A stretch of 64,000 nucleotides of DNA, taken from contig BDIU01000253.1 in NCBI GenBank assembly GCA_002118135.1, positions 248,001-312,000 of the forward strand. The letters run 5' to 3'. This DNA is from Trebouxia sp. TZW2008 (Eukaryota > Chlorophyta > Trebouxiophyceae > Trebouxiales > Trebouxiaceae). The notes under the pieces were generated by a model that saw only the letters and a program-made list of their open reading frames with translations, was not told where the DNA came from and did not search any database. Positions 33,428 to 44,998 of this stretch are shown in pieces; the first letter of the stretch is position 1, and each line of letters opens with the position of its first letter. The position numbers and the translations under genes are program-made.

Positions 33428-36400
33428 CTATTTCCTGACAGCTTTGGTTGTTTGTGGTTTGCTTGCTCCTTTGAGGTTGCTAGCTTTGAGCTGCTTGGCG
33501 TGGGTGAATCCTGGGGTTTCAAACACACGGGCATAGTCTGGCAGAAGTGCGGCATGAGTGGTGATGCTGACCCCTTCGTGCACCCACACCCTCAAATCTG
33601 CTGGGCCTGTAACACCAATGCCCACCCACCCAAGGCCTGAAATATTCACAGCTAATTCATCAGCTGTACGTGAAGTTCTGCCCCATGCATGGTGCAATCA
33701 CAAGCAATACATTACAAAGAATTAGGCATGGAAACTTTGCATGACACAACTGCCAGCAAGGCTTGATTCTTGGCTTTGTAGAGCACAACTGGTGAATACA
33801 GCGTGGACTCTGAGCAAGATAAATTGTCATTGATGTGAGAGTCACAGTAACTGAGGAGCACATGGCCCCAGGCTGAGCATCCTGCTGCTGATGCTTGACA
33901 CAAAATGTTAGGGCAAATGTTCCCCAGCAACACACTTTACACATGCACAGATGGCAGGCTTTCACATCACAATAACAAACTGTCGGCTGTAAGCTACATG
34001 TAATAGCTCAGGCATGCCATTTTCTGCCATAGTGAGCATTGTATGACTCACAGCTTCATCAATCAGGCCATTTAGGTGGCTCTGGCGTTGACAACAGCAT
34101 GCCTTTTGAGATCCTGCTTGCTTGTCAACAGATGACAAACCAATTTTTGACATATTCTTGTTGCAATGGTGAACCACTTTCAGGTGTCTGAGCAGAATTA
34201 CCTGCAATAGCGACATCAACAGAGCTCTCATGCCAGCTGTCACCCTCTAGTAACACATTGTTTGGCAGCAGGGGCCCAAGCTCATCTACCCTACTGGGAC
34301 CCCCTAGGGGGGGTACGAGCTGTGTGCCTCCACTAGCGTCCAGCCTGAACACACAAAGTCATGAATGAGACTTCTAATCTTGGTTAACAGCTTGACGTCA
34401 CACACCTCCACTCAAGGTCAGGCCAAGTCACACGCAATCCTTTTTTATGAGCTTGTGTGCATGCCTGACTTGTGCCTGGGAGCCAGGCTGCAATGCAATG
34501 CAGCATTTACCGCAAGACTTTGGCAAACGCAGAATACCAGGATGATACTGATCAAGCATGCAGTGCATGCGTGTCGAACACGCTTGATGCCCATATGCGT
34601 ATGCTGCCCTGGGTTCACCTATCCTCTGCTTTATCTGTGCGCCCGTAATGACATGCAACTTCATCTGAGGCCCAAACTGTCAGGTATACAGTCTGGCCAG
34701 GAATACGGACTATGTCAAAGCGTGCTAAGCCGCCCATGAAAACAGTTTGACCAGCCAACATCCTGTATGTGCGAGGCTTCAGTTGTCGGCGTGGCAGAAG
34801 CATCCGGACCTGCAATCAGGCCAGATTGTAAGATATCTGCTTGATCCAGTTTAGCCCATCACTAGCATAGCAACCCCTCAGAGCTTTTCTTAGGAACTTC
34901 ATTATAAGAATGCACATGCCAGACGCAAGCATGTTAAAAACATCCTAACCAGGTCACATCAGCACTAGAGGGGCTCAGATGGACTTGTGCTGCAGGCAGC
35001 CTTTGGCAGTGGTATAGGCAGCACTCAATACAGAGGAATGCACTTGCTTGCCGATTGACAGTAGGGCCTTGTCTGGAAGCTCTGTCTTCTGGCAACAGAA
35101 GGTAAGCACGCATATGTGTGGCGCATCAAACAAGTTGCATAAACCCTTGTTGTTGTGATCAAGGCAGGGCGCCTACCTCATCAGCATTGAGCTTAGAGGA
35201 GAGCTGGTAGTGGTGAGCCACTCCTGGAGTGTCCCACATCTTGCAGCCAGACTGTAACACACCCTCCACCTTCAGCATGCCTGCAACACCCAGCAACATG
35301 CTCATCATCATGTGCATGTCATTGAGTTAAGGCACATTGAGGGTTGTTTTGTGCCAGGGCTGCGCGATGACATGCTTGTGACGCATTGAACTGGACAAAG
35401 CTTTGTCCTCAGTGACCATCAACGCTTCAGCCCGAGTGCAAAACATGCAACATGCTACAGAATGCCGCTTGATCTTGCAGATTCATGATGCTGCATAAAA
35501 TTGCAGTGACAACAGCAATGCAGGCTTCCACACGGCTGCAGCATACCTAAACATGCAATTGTGGACGCTGCAGTCTGAAGTACAACGGGTTGCATGCGTG
35601 GCATCTTGCTTACCTAGTGTAGTTCCAGGATGTGCAGCAGTGGTGATCTGCTGAGTTGCTTTCGCACCAGCTAATTTTTGCATGGCATTGATCAGGGAGC
35701 TTTTGCCAGCATTCTGAGCCCCCACAACCCACACGTCTCCCCTGCTACCCACCATTTCTTGAACACTGCCCAGCAGCTCTTTGATGCCAGTGCCCTTGAT
35801 GTTGCTGACAAGGTGCACAGCAGCTGGTGGAGGGAGTCCTGCCTGCTTACACCGCCTTTGAACCCAAGCCTGCAACGAACTTCATGATGTCAGTGCGAGA
35901 TCAACACCATGGTATCAGCAACATCACTGCTGAGCAATGACGCCAGTGGCCTTGTTGTTGCTGACAAGGTGCACAGCAGCTGATCGCGGCAGCCCTGCCT
36001 GCTTACACCGCCTTTGAACCCAAGCCTGCAACAAAGTTCATAATGTCAGTACGAGATCGACATCACGACATTTGCAACATCACTGCTGAGCAGTGACGCC
36101 AGTGCCCTTGATGCTGCTGACAAGGGACACGGCAGCTGGTGGAGGGAGCCCTGCCTGTTTGCAGCGCCTTTGCACTCAAGCCTGAAGTCATCATTCATCA
36201 CATCAGCATTGACCATGACATCAACATCCTTGACATGAGCGTTCCTGACATCAGTACCATGACACCTGCATTTGTGCTCAGCGAACTGCTGATGCCTGTT
36301 CCCTTGCTGACAGGATGCACAGCAGCGGGCTGAGGAAGTCCTGCCTGTTTGCAGCGCCTGTGAACCCAAGCCTGCGTGACATTGGCATCGTGCTTGTCCG

Positions 36401-38049
36401 CTGAGGAGCAAATGCAGGCTGGCAATACGCTGCAATCTTTCAGGCATAAGGTAGCTGGTGACACTCCTGCCAGGGACAGCAGATTTGGCTGCTGAGCAGT
36501 GCTGTGATGCCCATGCTCTCCATGTCTTTGACCAAATACGACCAATTCACATAGCAGATGCATGGCAGCTGATCAAGTTGTCTGGCATGCCTTTACGATC
36601 ACGTGTACATGAGAACTGCAAGAGCCACGGCATGAATGCATGCTGATTGTCAAAGCCGTTGGACCCAAGTTGCCACATGCCTCACCACTGAGAAACATCA
36701 CAATGATTTTTCCAGAATCACAACGTAGAATGGTGAAATGCTGTACAGCAACGATGGCATATACTGCACCTGAAGTCTTGCTGCTGTTGCCTGATGTGGC
36801 AGCAGGTCCACTTTGCTGGCAGCAACGATCAGGCGATACCCTAGTCCGCCAGGCGAGCCTGATTGCCCTTCTGCCAACCCTGGCAGAAGCTCTTGTAGGG
36901 CTTGGCGAGGGAGGGAACCATCAAAGTCAGCTATGTCCACAACACACAGCACCACTGCTCGTCTGTATTTCTGCAACTTGATTTTTGTGCCAACTTTTCT
37001 GTTCAGGTCAAATGTGGGCAAGGCTGCCTCGCCAACCTCACTAAGCACTCGCCTGAGGTAAACAACAGCTTCGCTGAGATTGCTTGCAACTTTATCAGCT
37101 TATGCAGTTGGACTTGCTGAGCAGCTTCTGGTGTATGGTATTGCTCAATTTGAAGTCACCTTCAATAGCAAGATACGGCATGTGCACCTTGTCCAGCTGG
37201 AGAGTGCAGGTTACATAGCAGCAGTTGCAGTGCCCACTTGCTAGTACGGCAAATTGTGATCTTACCCATAGTTCACAAGGCTGTAGCACCGTGCGCAAAG
37301 AACGCTTGGCTGGGTTGCATCTGCAGCATCAGATGTGCTTGCTGGGACATCCTGTTGCCGCTGCAAACGCTCTGCATCCTGATCTGCATGTGCTGTTTCA
37401 GTCTGGGGAGCAGTAGGATCATCCGTATCAGCAGCAACAGCCGCAGGCGGTGCACCCTGCAGTTCAGTATGAATCTCAGCACATTTGTCAGTCAGCATGA
37501 AGATGCTCTGCTACATGTCTTTAGCAGGAAAGAGTGCCGCTGTTCACCTGCTTTTCAGCAGCAAGCTTCTGTGCAGCCTGCTGTAGTAGGCGCTGGGGGA
37601 CTTGGAAGTACCTGGCAATGTCAGAAGAGATGTCACAAGACGGCACGCCTGAAGGGGGGAAGACGTGAAATGTGCATTCATGGCCTTGCTTGGGGTCAAT
37701 CTCACCCTGGAGCGTCAGGACTGTCAGTTTGCAAAAGCACACCACATCCAGGGCACAGGTCTGGCAGCTGCACTCCAAGCTCTCGAGCTTGCTGTAGCTT
37801 GTCTGCGGCTGGCTGTATATGCCTAGCAAAAGCACGAACGGCGAAGTCTTTCCGCGGAAGCTTTACAGGCGCGGGTGTCGCCTTGCGCACTGGTACTCGA
37901 AAGTGGCGACACCAACCGGGAGCTTGCCACCTTAGCTCTCGGCGCGCGGCAAGACCACTGCCGACAAGTCCAGAAAGCGCTCTGGTCGCCTGTCGATACA
38001 TTTCACCGCTTGACAACGCCACAAAGTCAGCAACAACTGCAGAGCGCAT
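33428..38049 (-). CDS. BPG2: BPG2-like circularly permuted (YqeH-type) plastid GTPase
   Basis: Nine exons join in phase: 38049-37706, 37611-37548, 37456-37266, 37052-36770, 35869-35614, 35280-35177, 34809-34619, 34344-34202, 33636-33428; about 594 residues. The first ~75 residues are Arg/Ala/Ser-rich, like a transit peptide. Next come two CxxC zinc motifs (LCPGCG and LCARC followed by YSLVNYG), then GTPase motifs in permuted order: G4 ASKVDLL, G5 SNIKGTG, G1 GAQNAGKSS, G2 PGTTLG, G3 DTPG. The C-terminal domain shows GQTVFMGGLARFDIV, LEGDSWHESSVDV, GLGWVGIGV and a final FETPGF that recalls BPG2 (ERPGF) more than NOA1/RIF1. BPG2 in Arabidopsis works in chloroplast rRNA processing and 70S ribosome assembly. 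Plastid targeting is predicted, not shown. Exon 3 could start a few codons earlier. Confidence 0.9.
35800..36380 (-). repeat. Four-copy acceptor array of BPG2-like exon 5
   Basis: The acceptor and first 50-60 bases of exon 5 (AWVQRRCKQAGLPPPAAVH) recur with starts at 35869, 36025, 36181 and 36371 (spacing 156, 156, 190). Only 35869 continues into the P-loop coding sequence. The others carry the same protein start, then lose frame and have no donor. Confidence 0.9.
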
Positions 38050-38387
38050 GGCTTCGGAGCGAGTCAGACGCTGCACACGTGACGGCGGGAGGCTCTTGCC
38101 CAGCTTCCTAGGGTTGCAGCAAACCCTACAAGCCCGGTCGAAAAAGCAACATTATGCACGTGGTCTGACGTGTCGTCACATGGCTGTGATGACCTGGATC
38201 CCGCCGCCCAGCTGTCTTGATGTCAGTGCGTCTTGCTGAAACCGGTCCCGCCACGCTGGACACCGTAGTCGTGACTCAGCTGGTAATTGCAAACCTCTAC
38301 ACACCAGGTGGTGCTTTGCCGCAGACCTGCCAGGATTGCTCTTGTTCTGTATATAGCTACGATTGATCGCTCGCGACATTTGGGAGA
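38050..38387. promoter_or_regulatory. Head-to-head gap of BPG2-like gene and PEPCK
   Basis: A 338-bp interval between two outward start codons, the tightest divergent pair in the window. It must hold both 5' leaders and promoters. TATATAGC at about 38350 lies close upstream of the PEPCK start and could act for that side. Confidence 0.45.
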
Positions 38388-41300
38388 ATGTCGATGCCTG
38401 CTGTCGCACCCAGCGGCTCTACCAGGTGGGATCGAGCTCATGTGGGTGCTTGCTGGTCGGGACTTCACCGTGCATCAGGCTGAGTGAAGGTTTTATTGTG
38501 CAGACTGAATCCCATTAGTGAGGATGGTAGTCACGAAGAAGACGACAAGAACACAATGCGTCTTGTGGAGGGTATCAGTCACCCCAGCAGAGCCGAGGAC
38601 GTGCAAGATTTGCACCGCTTGCAAAAGTCGTCCACGAAACCCCGTCAGGGTCAGTAGGGATTGCACTGGATTGCAATGCCTACATTGCTTTGTGAGAGCG
38701 ACACATTCACAGCTCCTGTGGTGCTGCAGACGATGCTGGCCAAGTTGCCTCTCTTTCCGAAACACTCAGATCAAGCGCCAGGGCGTAAGTTGCAAGATGT
38801 GAAGTTTGCTCTCGTTCATCAAAAGAGCTGAATGCTGATATTGATGTGCTGTGTGCGCTTGCAGGACTGGACCAAAGGTTGTCAGGGGTGAGAAGGTATG
38901 GGTCTAAATTCTGCTTTGTCATGAAAACCTCTGTCTCGTGCACTCCCTCAGCACGCCATGACAATGATGTGTCATGGTCTAGGCTGCACCACCCACTGCC
39001 AAGAAGCTTGAAAGCCAGCGCCATGGTTTCATGGCTGCCATGAGTGATTCTGGTCTCAAGCCCACTGTTGTGTACCACAACTTGACTCCTGCTGAGTTGT
39101 ATGAGAAGGTATGCCTTGCTAGGATACTGACGAGCTGCTGTTGCACATGCATGTGCTTTCTACGCTTCAACCAGCTCATGTGCAAGTCCAAGCTCAATGC
39201 AAGAATCTTTTGCTGGTGTGACAGGCCTTGCAGCACGAGCCTGGAACCTCAATCACATCTGCTGGCGCTTTGGCCACCTTGTCAGGTACAGTCAAGTTGC
39301 CTTTGTCCTGACTGATTTTTTGCAAACCACACTGAAGCTGCAGTCTCAAGCCCACACCACGTGTTGCACCCAAATGACCTAATCACAATGCAGGTGCCAA
39401 GACTGGCCGCAGCCCTCGTGACAAGCGTGTGGTAAGAGAGTCTGACTCTGAGAATGACATCTGGTGGAATGAGGAGAAGAATGGCTCGCCTAACTTTGAA
39501 ATGGATGAGCGGTCAGTACACATTTGTTGTCTCAGTTCTGTTCCTTTTGCTTGAAAGAGCGTCGTGTTGCAAATATAGAACACATCACGCCCATGTTTCA
39601 AGCTGCTGACGATTTTTGTCCATGCAGGACGTTCCTGCTGAACCGTGAGCGCGCAGTGGATTACCTGAATATGCTTGACCGGCTGTATGTGTTTGACGGG
39701 TATGCAGGGTGGGATCCAGAGGTGAGTTTGCCTCTCTGCTGCCACTGGGCTGTGCATCTGTTAAACATACTCCTCATTGCTACAGAAGTGTTATCTTCTC
39801 AGCGCTTTAGATACTTGCCAAAGACCAATTTTGCACGTCGTAATCTTGTTCATGAAAGAATTGCTTGCTCAAGCATGACTGACTTGACTGCATAAGATGA
39901 GTCCTGAATGCTTCAACAGACATGCAGCTGCAATGCTCTGTAAGTTGGCATTGCAAGCTGCTATTGAGCCGTAGATGCGTTGCAGGCTAGGATCAAGATC
40001 CGCGTGGTGTGTGCAAGGGCATATCATGCCCTGTTCATGTACAACATGCTGATCAGGCCAACAGACCAGGAGCTGCTGAACTTTGGCAAGCCAGACTTCA
40101 CCATCCTGAATGCTGGTGCCTTCCCAGTCAACAGATACACCAGCTACATGTCCTCGTCCACTAGCGTGGATGTCAGCCTCAAGTAAGCATGATCATCAGC
40201 ATTGATGCTGCTGTAGCGTGAAGCCTCACGGCTGCTTGCACGCATGCATGTAGAATGTGGAGCAAATCTAAAGCTTTGCAAGATTACCCCAACATACTGA
40301 GGAATGTTGTCAAGCAGCATCTGCTCAGCGTGTTTTGACATCTAAGCATATGGCTGCAACAAGCTTTGCTTCAGAGGATGATTGCATGCACCCATCAATC
40401 TCAATGAACACTTTACCACTTGTAGGGCTAAGGAGATGGTGATTCTGGGGACACAGTATGCTGGGGAGATGAAGAAGGGTATTTTCACAATCATGCACTA
40501 CCTCATGCCCAAGCGAGGCATCCTGTCCTTGCACTCTGGCTGCAATGTGGGCAAAAATGATGATGTCACCCTCTTCTTTGGGCTGTCAGGTATATTGCCC
40601 TTGAGCTCAAGGTAGTCAGTTATCTGCTTTCACATTGCCTAATATTGGCATTGTGCTACAGTCAAGTCTAGCCAAACTGGCCATTAGATGGCTGCACAAC
40701 GGGTACCAAACTTCAATGTCTGTCAGCTGTATTCACAGAGGTTTGTGTACCATCACACTTTTTGTATCAGGCACTGCCCTGCGCTCTTGTGATCTGAAGC
40801 AGCGATACATATTTGGCCTTGTCAGCTATGACCACAGCATGATGGGTCCAATCTTTTGGCAGCAGCTGCTCCATGCAGTGTGTGCGGTGGGATGCAGCAA
40901 CATAGCTATTCTGAGCTGCAGTAGAACATCAGCTAAAGCCAGCAAATCACAAATGGTGTTGTCTTGGTGTTGTAGGTACTGGCAAGACCACGCTGTCCAC
41001 AGACCCTGCCAGGCCTCTCATTGGAGATGATGAGCACTGCTGGGGTGACAATGGCGTCTTCAACATCGAAGGCGGCTGCTATGCCAAGTGCATCAACTTG
41101 AAGAGGCAGAATGAGCCTGAGATCTGGAATGCCATCAAGTTTGGCACTGTGCTGGAGAATGTTGTCTTTGATGAGAACACCCGTGAGGTGGACTTTGACA
41201 ACAAGTAAGCAGCTTAATTGACTCTCCTGTGAGCTGCTGTCTTGCAGGTTTTGATGTGTCATTCCTCACTGCCATTAGCAGCATCATTGCTGTTGGCGTC

Positions 41301-43302
41301 ATCACCGTCAAAGCTGTACAAGCTGTACGATGTCAGAGTCCTGCTGACCAGTTGGGCTCCTGGTCATGACCATAGTTGTTGAGCTCTATCGTTGGTATAC
41401 TTCAGGGACATGTACAAACATACGCAGACTTGCAGATACACATGCCATGCAACGAACAAGCTGCTTGACTGATCACCAGGTGATCTTCAGCATTCAAACA
41501 TAGATTGCTTTGCTGTTGACAAACTTGAGCTCATAACGCCCTCCTGTGATTGACACGCTTTGCCTCTGACATGCACTGGCTGCTGCCGCAGTGCTGTGCC
41601 CGAGAGATAACGTGTCTCTGACACAGGCCACACTCCAACAGTGCTGCTTCCCTGAATGTCACTCAAAACAAACCATTCTAACATGCTTGGCCTGCTGCTG
41701 CAGTGCTGTGACTGAGAACACACGCGCCTCCTACCCTATCCACTACATAGCCAACGCCAGGATACCCTGTGTGGGGTCTCACCCCAAGAATCTCATCTTG
41801 TTGTGCTGTGACGCCTTTGGTGTGCTGCCACCTGTCAGCAAGCTGACCAAGGAGCAGGCCATGTATCACTTCATCAGTGGCTACACCGCTAAGGTATGAT
41901 TGCCTTTGCTATGTGACTTTGGTTTCACCAGTCCTGTCTGGCTGTGTCAAGTCATCATGCTGTGCTGTGCAATGAGCTGCTGTTTTGATTAAATACACGT
42001 GAAGCTGGAGCAAACAAAGACAGCTTTGTATACACAGCCGCAAATTGCTTTGTGCACAGTCCTGTGTTTGATCTGTCCTTCACATCTGCTAATAAGCAAT
42101 CGTTCAGCGTGCAGTTGCCCCAAAGTCATTGCGCCGACACAGCATGTTGTGCTGCTCCAACTTGTTTATGCTCAGCTTGTGGCATGTGTTTTACTGCTGT
42201 GAGTTTGTGCGTTTGGGACATGATAAGCCTCAAGTGCTTTCTGTGCCTAGCAGCTTGGTGGAAATGTCACTGCTTAGCAAGTTCAGTATATGGTGTTGCT
42301 TTTACTGACGTGTGTGGGCTGTACAGGTTGCTGGAACTGAGCAGGGCATCACAGAGCCTGAGGCCACCTTCAGTGCTTGCTTTGGAGGGGCTTTTCTGTT
42401 GTGGCATCCCATGAAGTATGCCTCCATGCTAGCAGAGAAGATGGACCAGCACGGCACCAACGCCTGGCTGGTCAACACTGGCTGGACTGGTGGCAGGTCA
42501 GCTGTTCAAAACTGACGCCATTTTCAAGAAACTCATCTTTGTCCAAGATCAATACATCACGTTATCAAGCACATGCAGATACTGAGTTACGGCTTGCGCA
42601 TGTGCTGATCACAATGATGCATGCTGTTCCATCTACTTTTGTCTGGTTCTGTGGAAAGTGACATTGCTCAACTTGCATGATTGCTCACTGGCAACTACAC
42701 TCTGCAAACTGTCAGGCAGCATCCTCCTGCAGCTTGCACACTTTGAGCTGGAAGGCTGTGGTGAGGCCCCTGATGCAACAGCGTCATTTGTGCCAACACG
42801 GTTTATATGCTCAGCAAAGTGCTACATGCAGGTATGGTGTGGGCTCCCGCTTCAAGCTGAAGCACACCCGCTCTATCATCAATGCCATCCACTCTGGAGA
42901 GCTCAACAGCTGCCAGTACAACTCAACTCCCATATTTGACCTCAGGGTAAGCAGCAACACCAGTTTTCCGCATTTGCAGTTGGGGCATTCATGACTCTGA
43001 GCTGCTGATGTGCTAATTGCCCTGGTCTATTCATCAGCAAGTTTGGCTCATGAAGGTTCGATGCTAGTCTTGTGAAGGGTCTTGAATGTTTACACTGTTT
43101 GCAGGTGCCTACATCCATCAGTGAAGTGCCAGAAAGCATGCTGAACCCTGAAGCACAGTGGAAAGACAAGTCAGAGTTCCAGAGCACTTTGCGGCATCTG
43201 GCTGAACTGTACACATCCAACTTCAGCAAATATGCTAGCGGCGGTGGCTTTGTTAGCAAAAACTTGGCTGAAGCAATTGTCAGCGCTGGGCCACACCAGT
43301 GA
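38388..43302 (+). CDS. PCK: Phosphoenolpyruvate carboxykinase (ATP), plant type
   Basis: Fifteen exons join in phase: 38388-38425, 38504-38649, 38730-38784, 38865-38895, 39019-39108, 39225-39285, 39394-39511, 39628-39721, 39986-40182, 40426-40589, 40976-41204, 41704-41893, 42327-42496, 42832-42946, 43105-43302; about 631 residues. The enzyme converts oxaloacetate and ATP to phosphoenolpyruvate, CO2 and ADP. Landmarks: plant-type extension ([23 protein letters not shown]), [14 protein letters not shown], the P-loop [11 protein letters not shown], metal-binding [24 protein letters not shown] and [14 protein letters not shown]. All catalytic motifs are intact. The N-terminal extension resembles the regulatory, phosphorylated region of land-plant PEPCK. 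Likely roles are gluconeogenesis from lipid or acetate and perhaps C4-like decarboxylation; expected in the cytosol, since no clear targeting peptide is seen. Confidence 0.96.
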
Positions 43303-44531
43303 TGGAGTAGCAGCAAGTAAAGCTGATTGAGTTTGCAATGCCACTACTGCTTTTGGACTTAGCTTAAGTGCTGCACGTTTTGTTCTAGTGTTATAGGTTG
43401 TCTTTGCAATGCTGCTCCTGTCATCCGCAACTCACTTGTGTGCACAAAGCTGAGTGTGTTAGTGAGTCATTTAGATATAGGGACCATTACGCTTCTATTG
43501 TTGCTTAGCTGCCTTCATGATCACTTTGACGTCAGCATCAGCATCAATATGCATTTCCTCTAGGCCTAGGAACCAAATCAGACAATACTGGTGTGCCAGC
43601 CTGTGTCTTGCTCAGGTACATCACTGCATGTTGCAAAGTCACCCGTGTCATGACTCTGTGTCTGACAGAAGCGCAACATTGACTTGCACTAAGTGTGGGC
43701 TTCATCATCAGCACCCTTTTAGACACACACTGTTTGAGACAGGTCAGAAAGGTGCTCTGCGACGTGACATTGTCAAAGTGCCATCATCAGCGCGTGCAGA
43801 GCGTTGCCTGAGATTAGCAGGCTCTTACCGAGCCCTGTGACTGCACGGATTTCATCGCAAGATAGTTTGTGCCCAACACACCCATGCAACTTTTGCAGTG
43901 TAAACGTGCGCAGGCTTGAGAATGGCCTTCGAATTCACTTGCTTGGGTTGTTGTATGCAAGATGGTGAAGAGCATCTCCAGCTGGGTGTCCTGAGTTGTT
44001 GGGCATGCAAGCTAAGCAGCAGGATGCCTGACCAAATTTTCAAGAAGCAGACTCTCAGTCAAGAACAAGACTTGCTTGTGCTGCTCTGCCTCAGCATGCG
44101 CAGTGTGTTGACTAACTTATGTCTGTAACCCGATAGAAGGTATGCTCCAACAGTATTCAATGCTTGGTCTGTGCTGCGGGCAGCTGCAGCTGCCTGATCT
44201 TGCAGCAAAGGTTGTATTAGCAGAAGAATCTGACATCGATGCATGTGACGGCGCAAACTGCATGCGCAATGGTGAGACTCAGTCAGCAGCCGCATGCAAC
44301 AAACATCCTGCATTGCTATTACAATAGATGGCAAACAATCGTTGTGTCATCAGTGAATGTTTTACAGTAGCTTTGAGATCCCACGGTCGATTGCTATTGC
44401 ACAAGCTTTCTCAGTGATGTCTGTTACAATGATCAGCAAGAAATGCAAACAACACAGCTACAGAGCAACATGACTAATTCGACTCTCTCTTCAAACGCTT
44501 TCTCGTTCATCTCAGGCCGTGACAGGACTGG
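43303..44531. other. Convergent gap after PEPCK
   Basis: Holds the PEPCK 3' end and the 3' end of the small minus-strand gene. Plus-strand open stretches at 43517-43840, 43916-44128 and 44142-44327 show no family resemblance and no splice context, so I do not call them genes. Confidence 0.45.
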
Positions 44532-44998
44532 CTACTTTGCTTTGGACTGAGTGCCTGAAGCAGCATTGTTGCCTGAAGATTGAGCTGCAGATCCTCCACC
44601 ATAGCTTGAACTGTTTGGGTTGTAGTAGTTTGCCCTGGAGTTGTCGTGCCCATCAGAGCCTCCACGGGAGGAGTAGTAGGCAGAGTTGTTCGGGTTGAGT
44701 TGGTTAGCATGGTTGTCTTTGTTGGCCTGCGAAACAAGATTGGGCGTCGGCAAAATGCCAAGCTTGAAGATCAGGTCATCCTTCTGTAACAGTGCAAAAG
44801 TGTGCCCTAGTGATCAGGGCCTGCGCGCAGTTGCGCGACCGCTGTCAGGCTGCCATTGTTACTGCAACACTTTGCATGGGTTTTCGCGGCAATGCTGCCG
44901 AGCAAGAGCAACAGTATGTGAAGCACTTCACTTCCACAAGACCATGCGATCAGTCGGACTGCTGCATGCAAGGGTTGTATACATACCTTTGAGTTCAT
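44532..44998 (-). CDS. Small hydrophilic protein with NQLNPNN motif
   Basis: Two exons, 44998-44987 (four codons) and 44783-44532, give about 87 residues starting MNSKKDDLIFKLGILP. The body has HANQLNPNNSAYYSSRGG, then a degenerate second copy (RANYYNPNSSSYGGG), and ends in a Ser/Gly/Gln/Ala-rich tail with SKAK. It is rich in Asn, Ser, Gly and Gln, with no cysteine and no membrane segment, so it is probably disordered. An in-frame stop just upstream of the ATG supports this start; a spliced 5' leader up to about 45150 is possible. A relative with the same motif lies at 47121-47602 on the other strand. I do not recognise the family and assign no function. Confidence 0.6.

Noticed and set aside
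37238..38239. 333-codon plus-strand open frame
   Set aside because: Antisense to the zinc-motif exons of the BPG2-like gene, which have phase-consistent splicing and clear homology.
41575..41645. Decayed copy of the PEPCK exon 12 acceptor
   Set aside because: GCAGTGCTGTG at 41590 matches the working start at 41704, but the match is too short to separate from chance.
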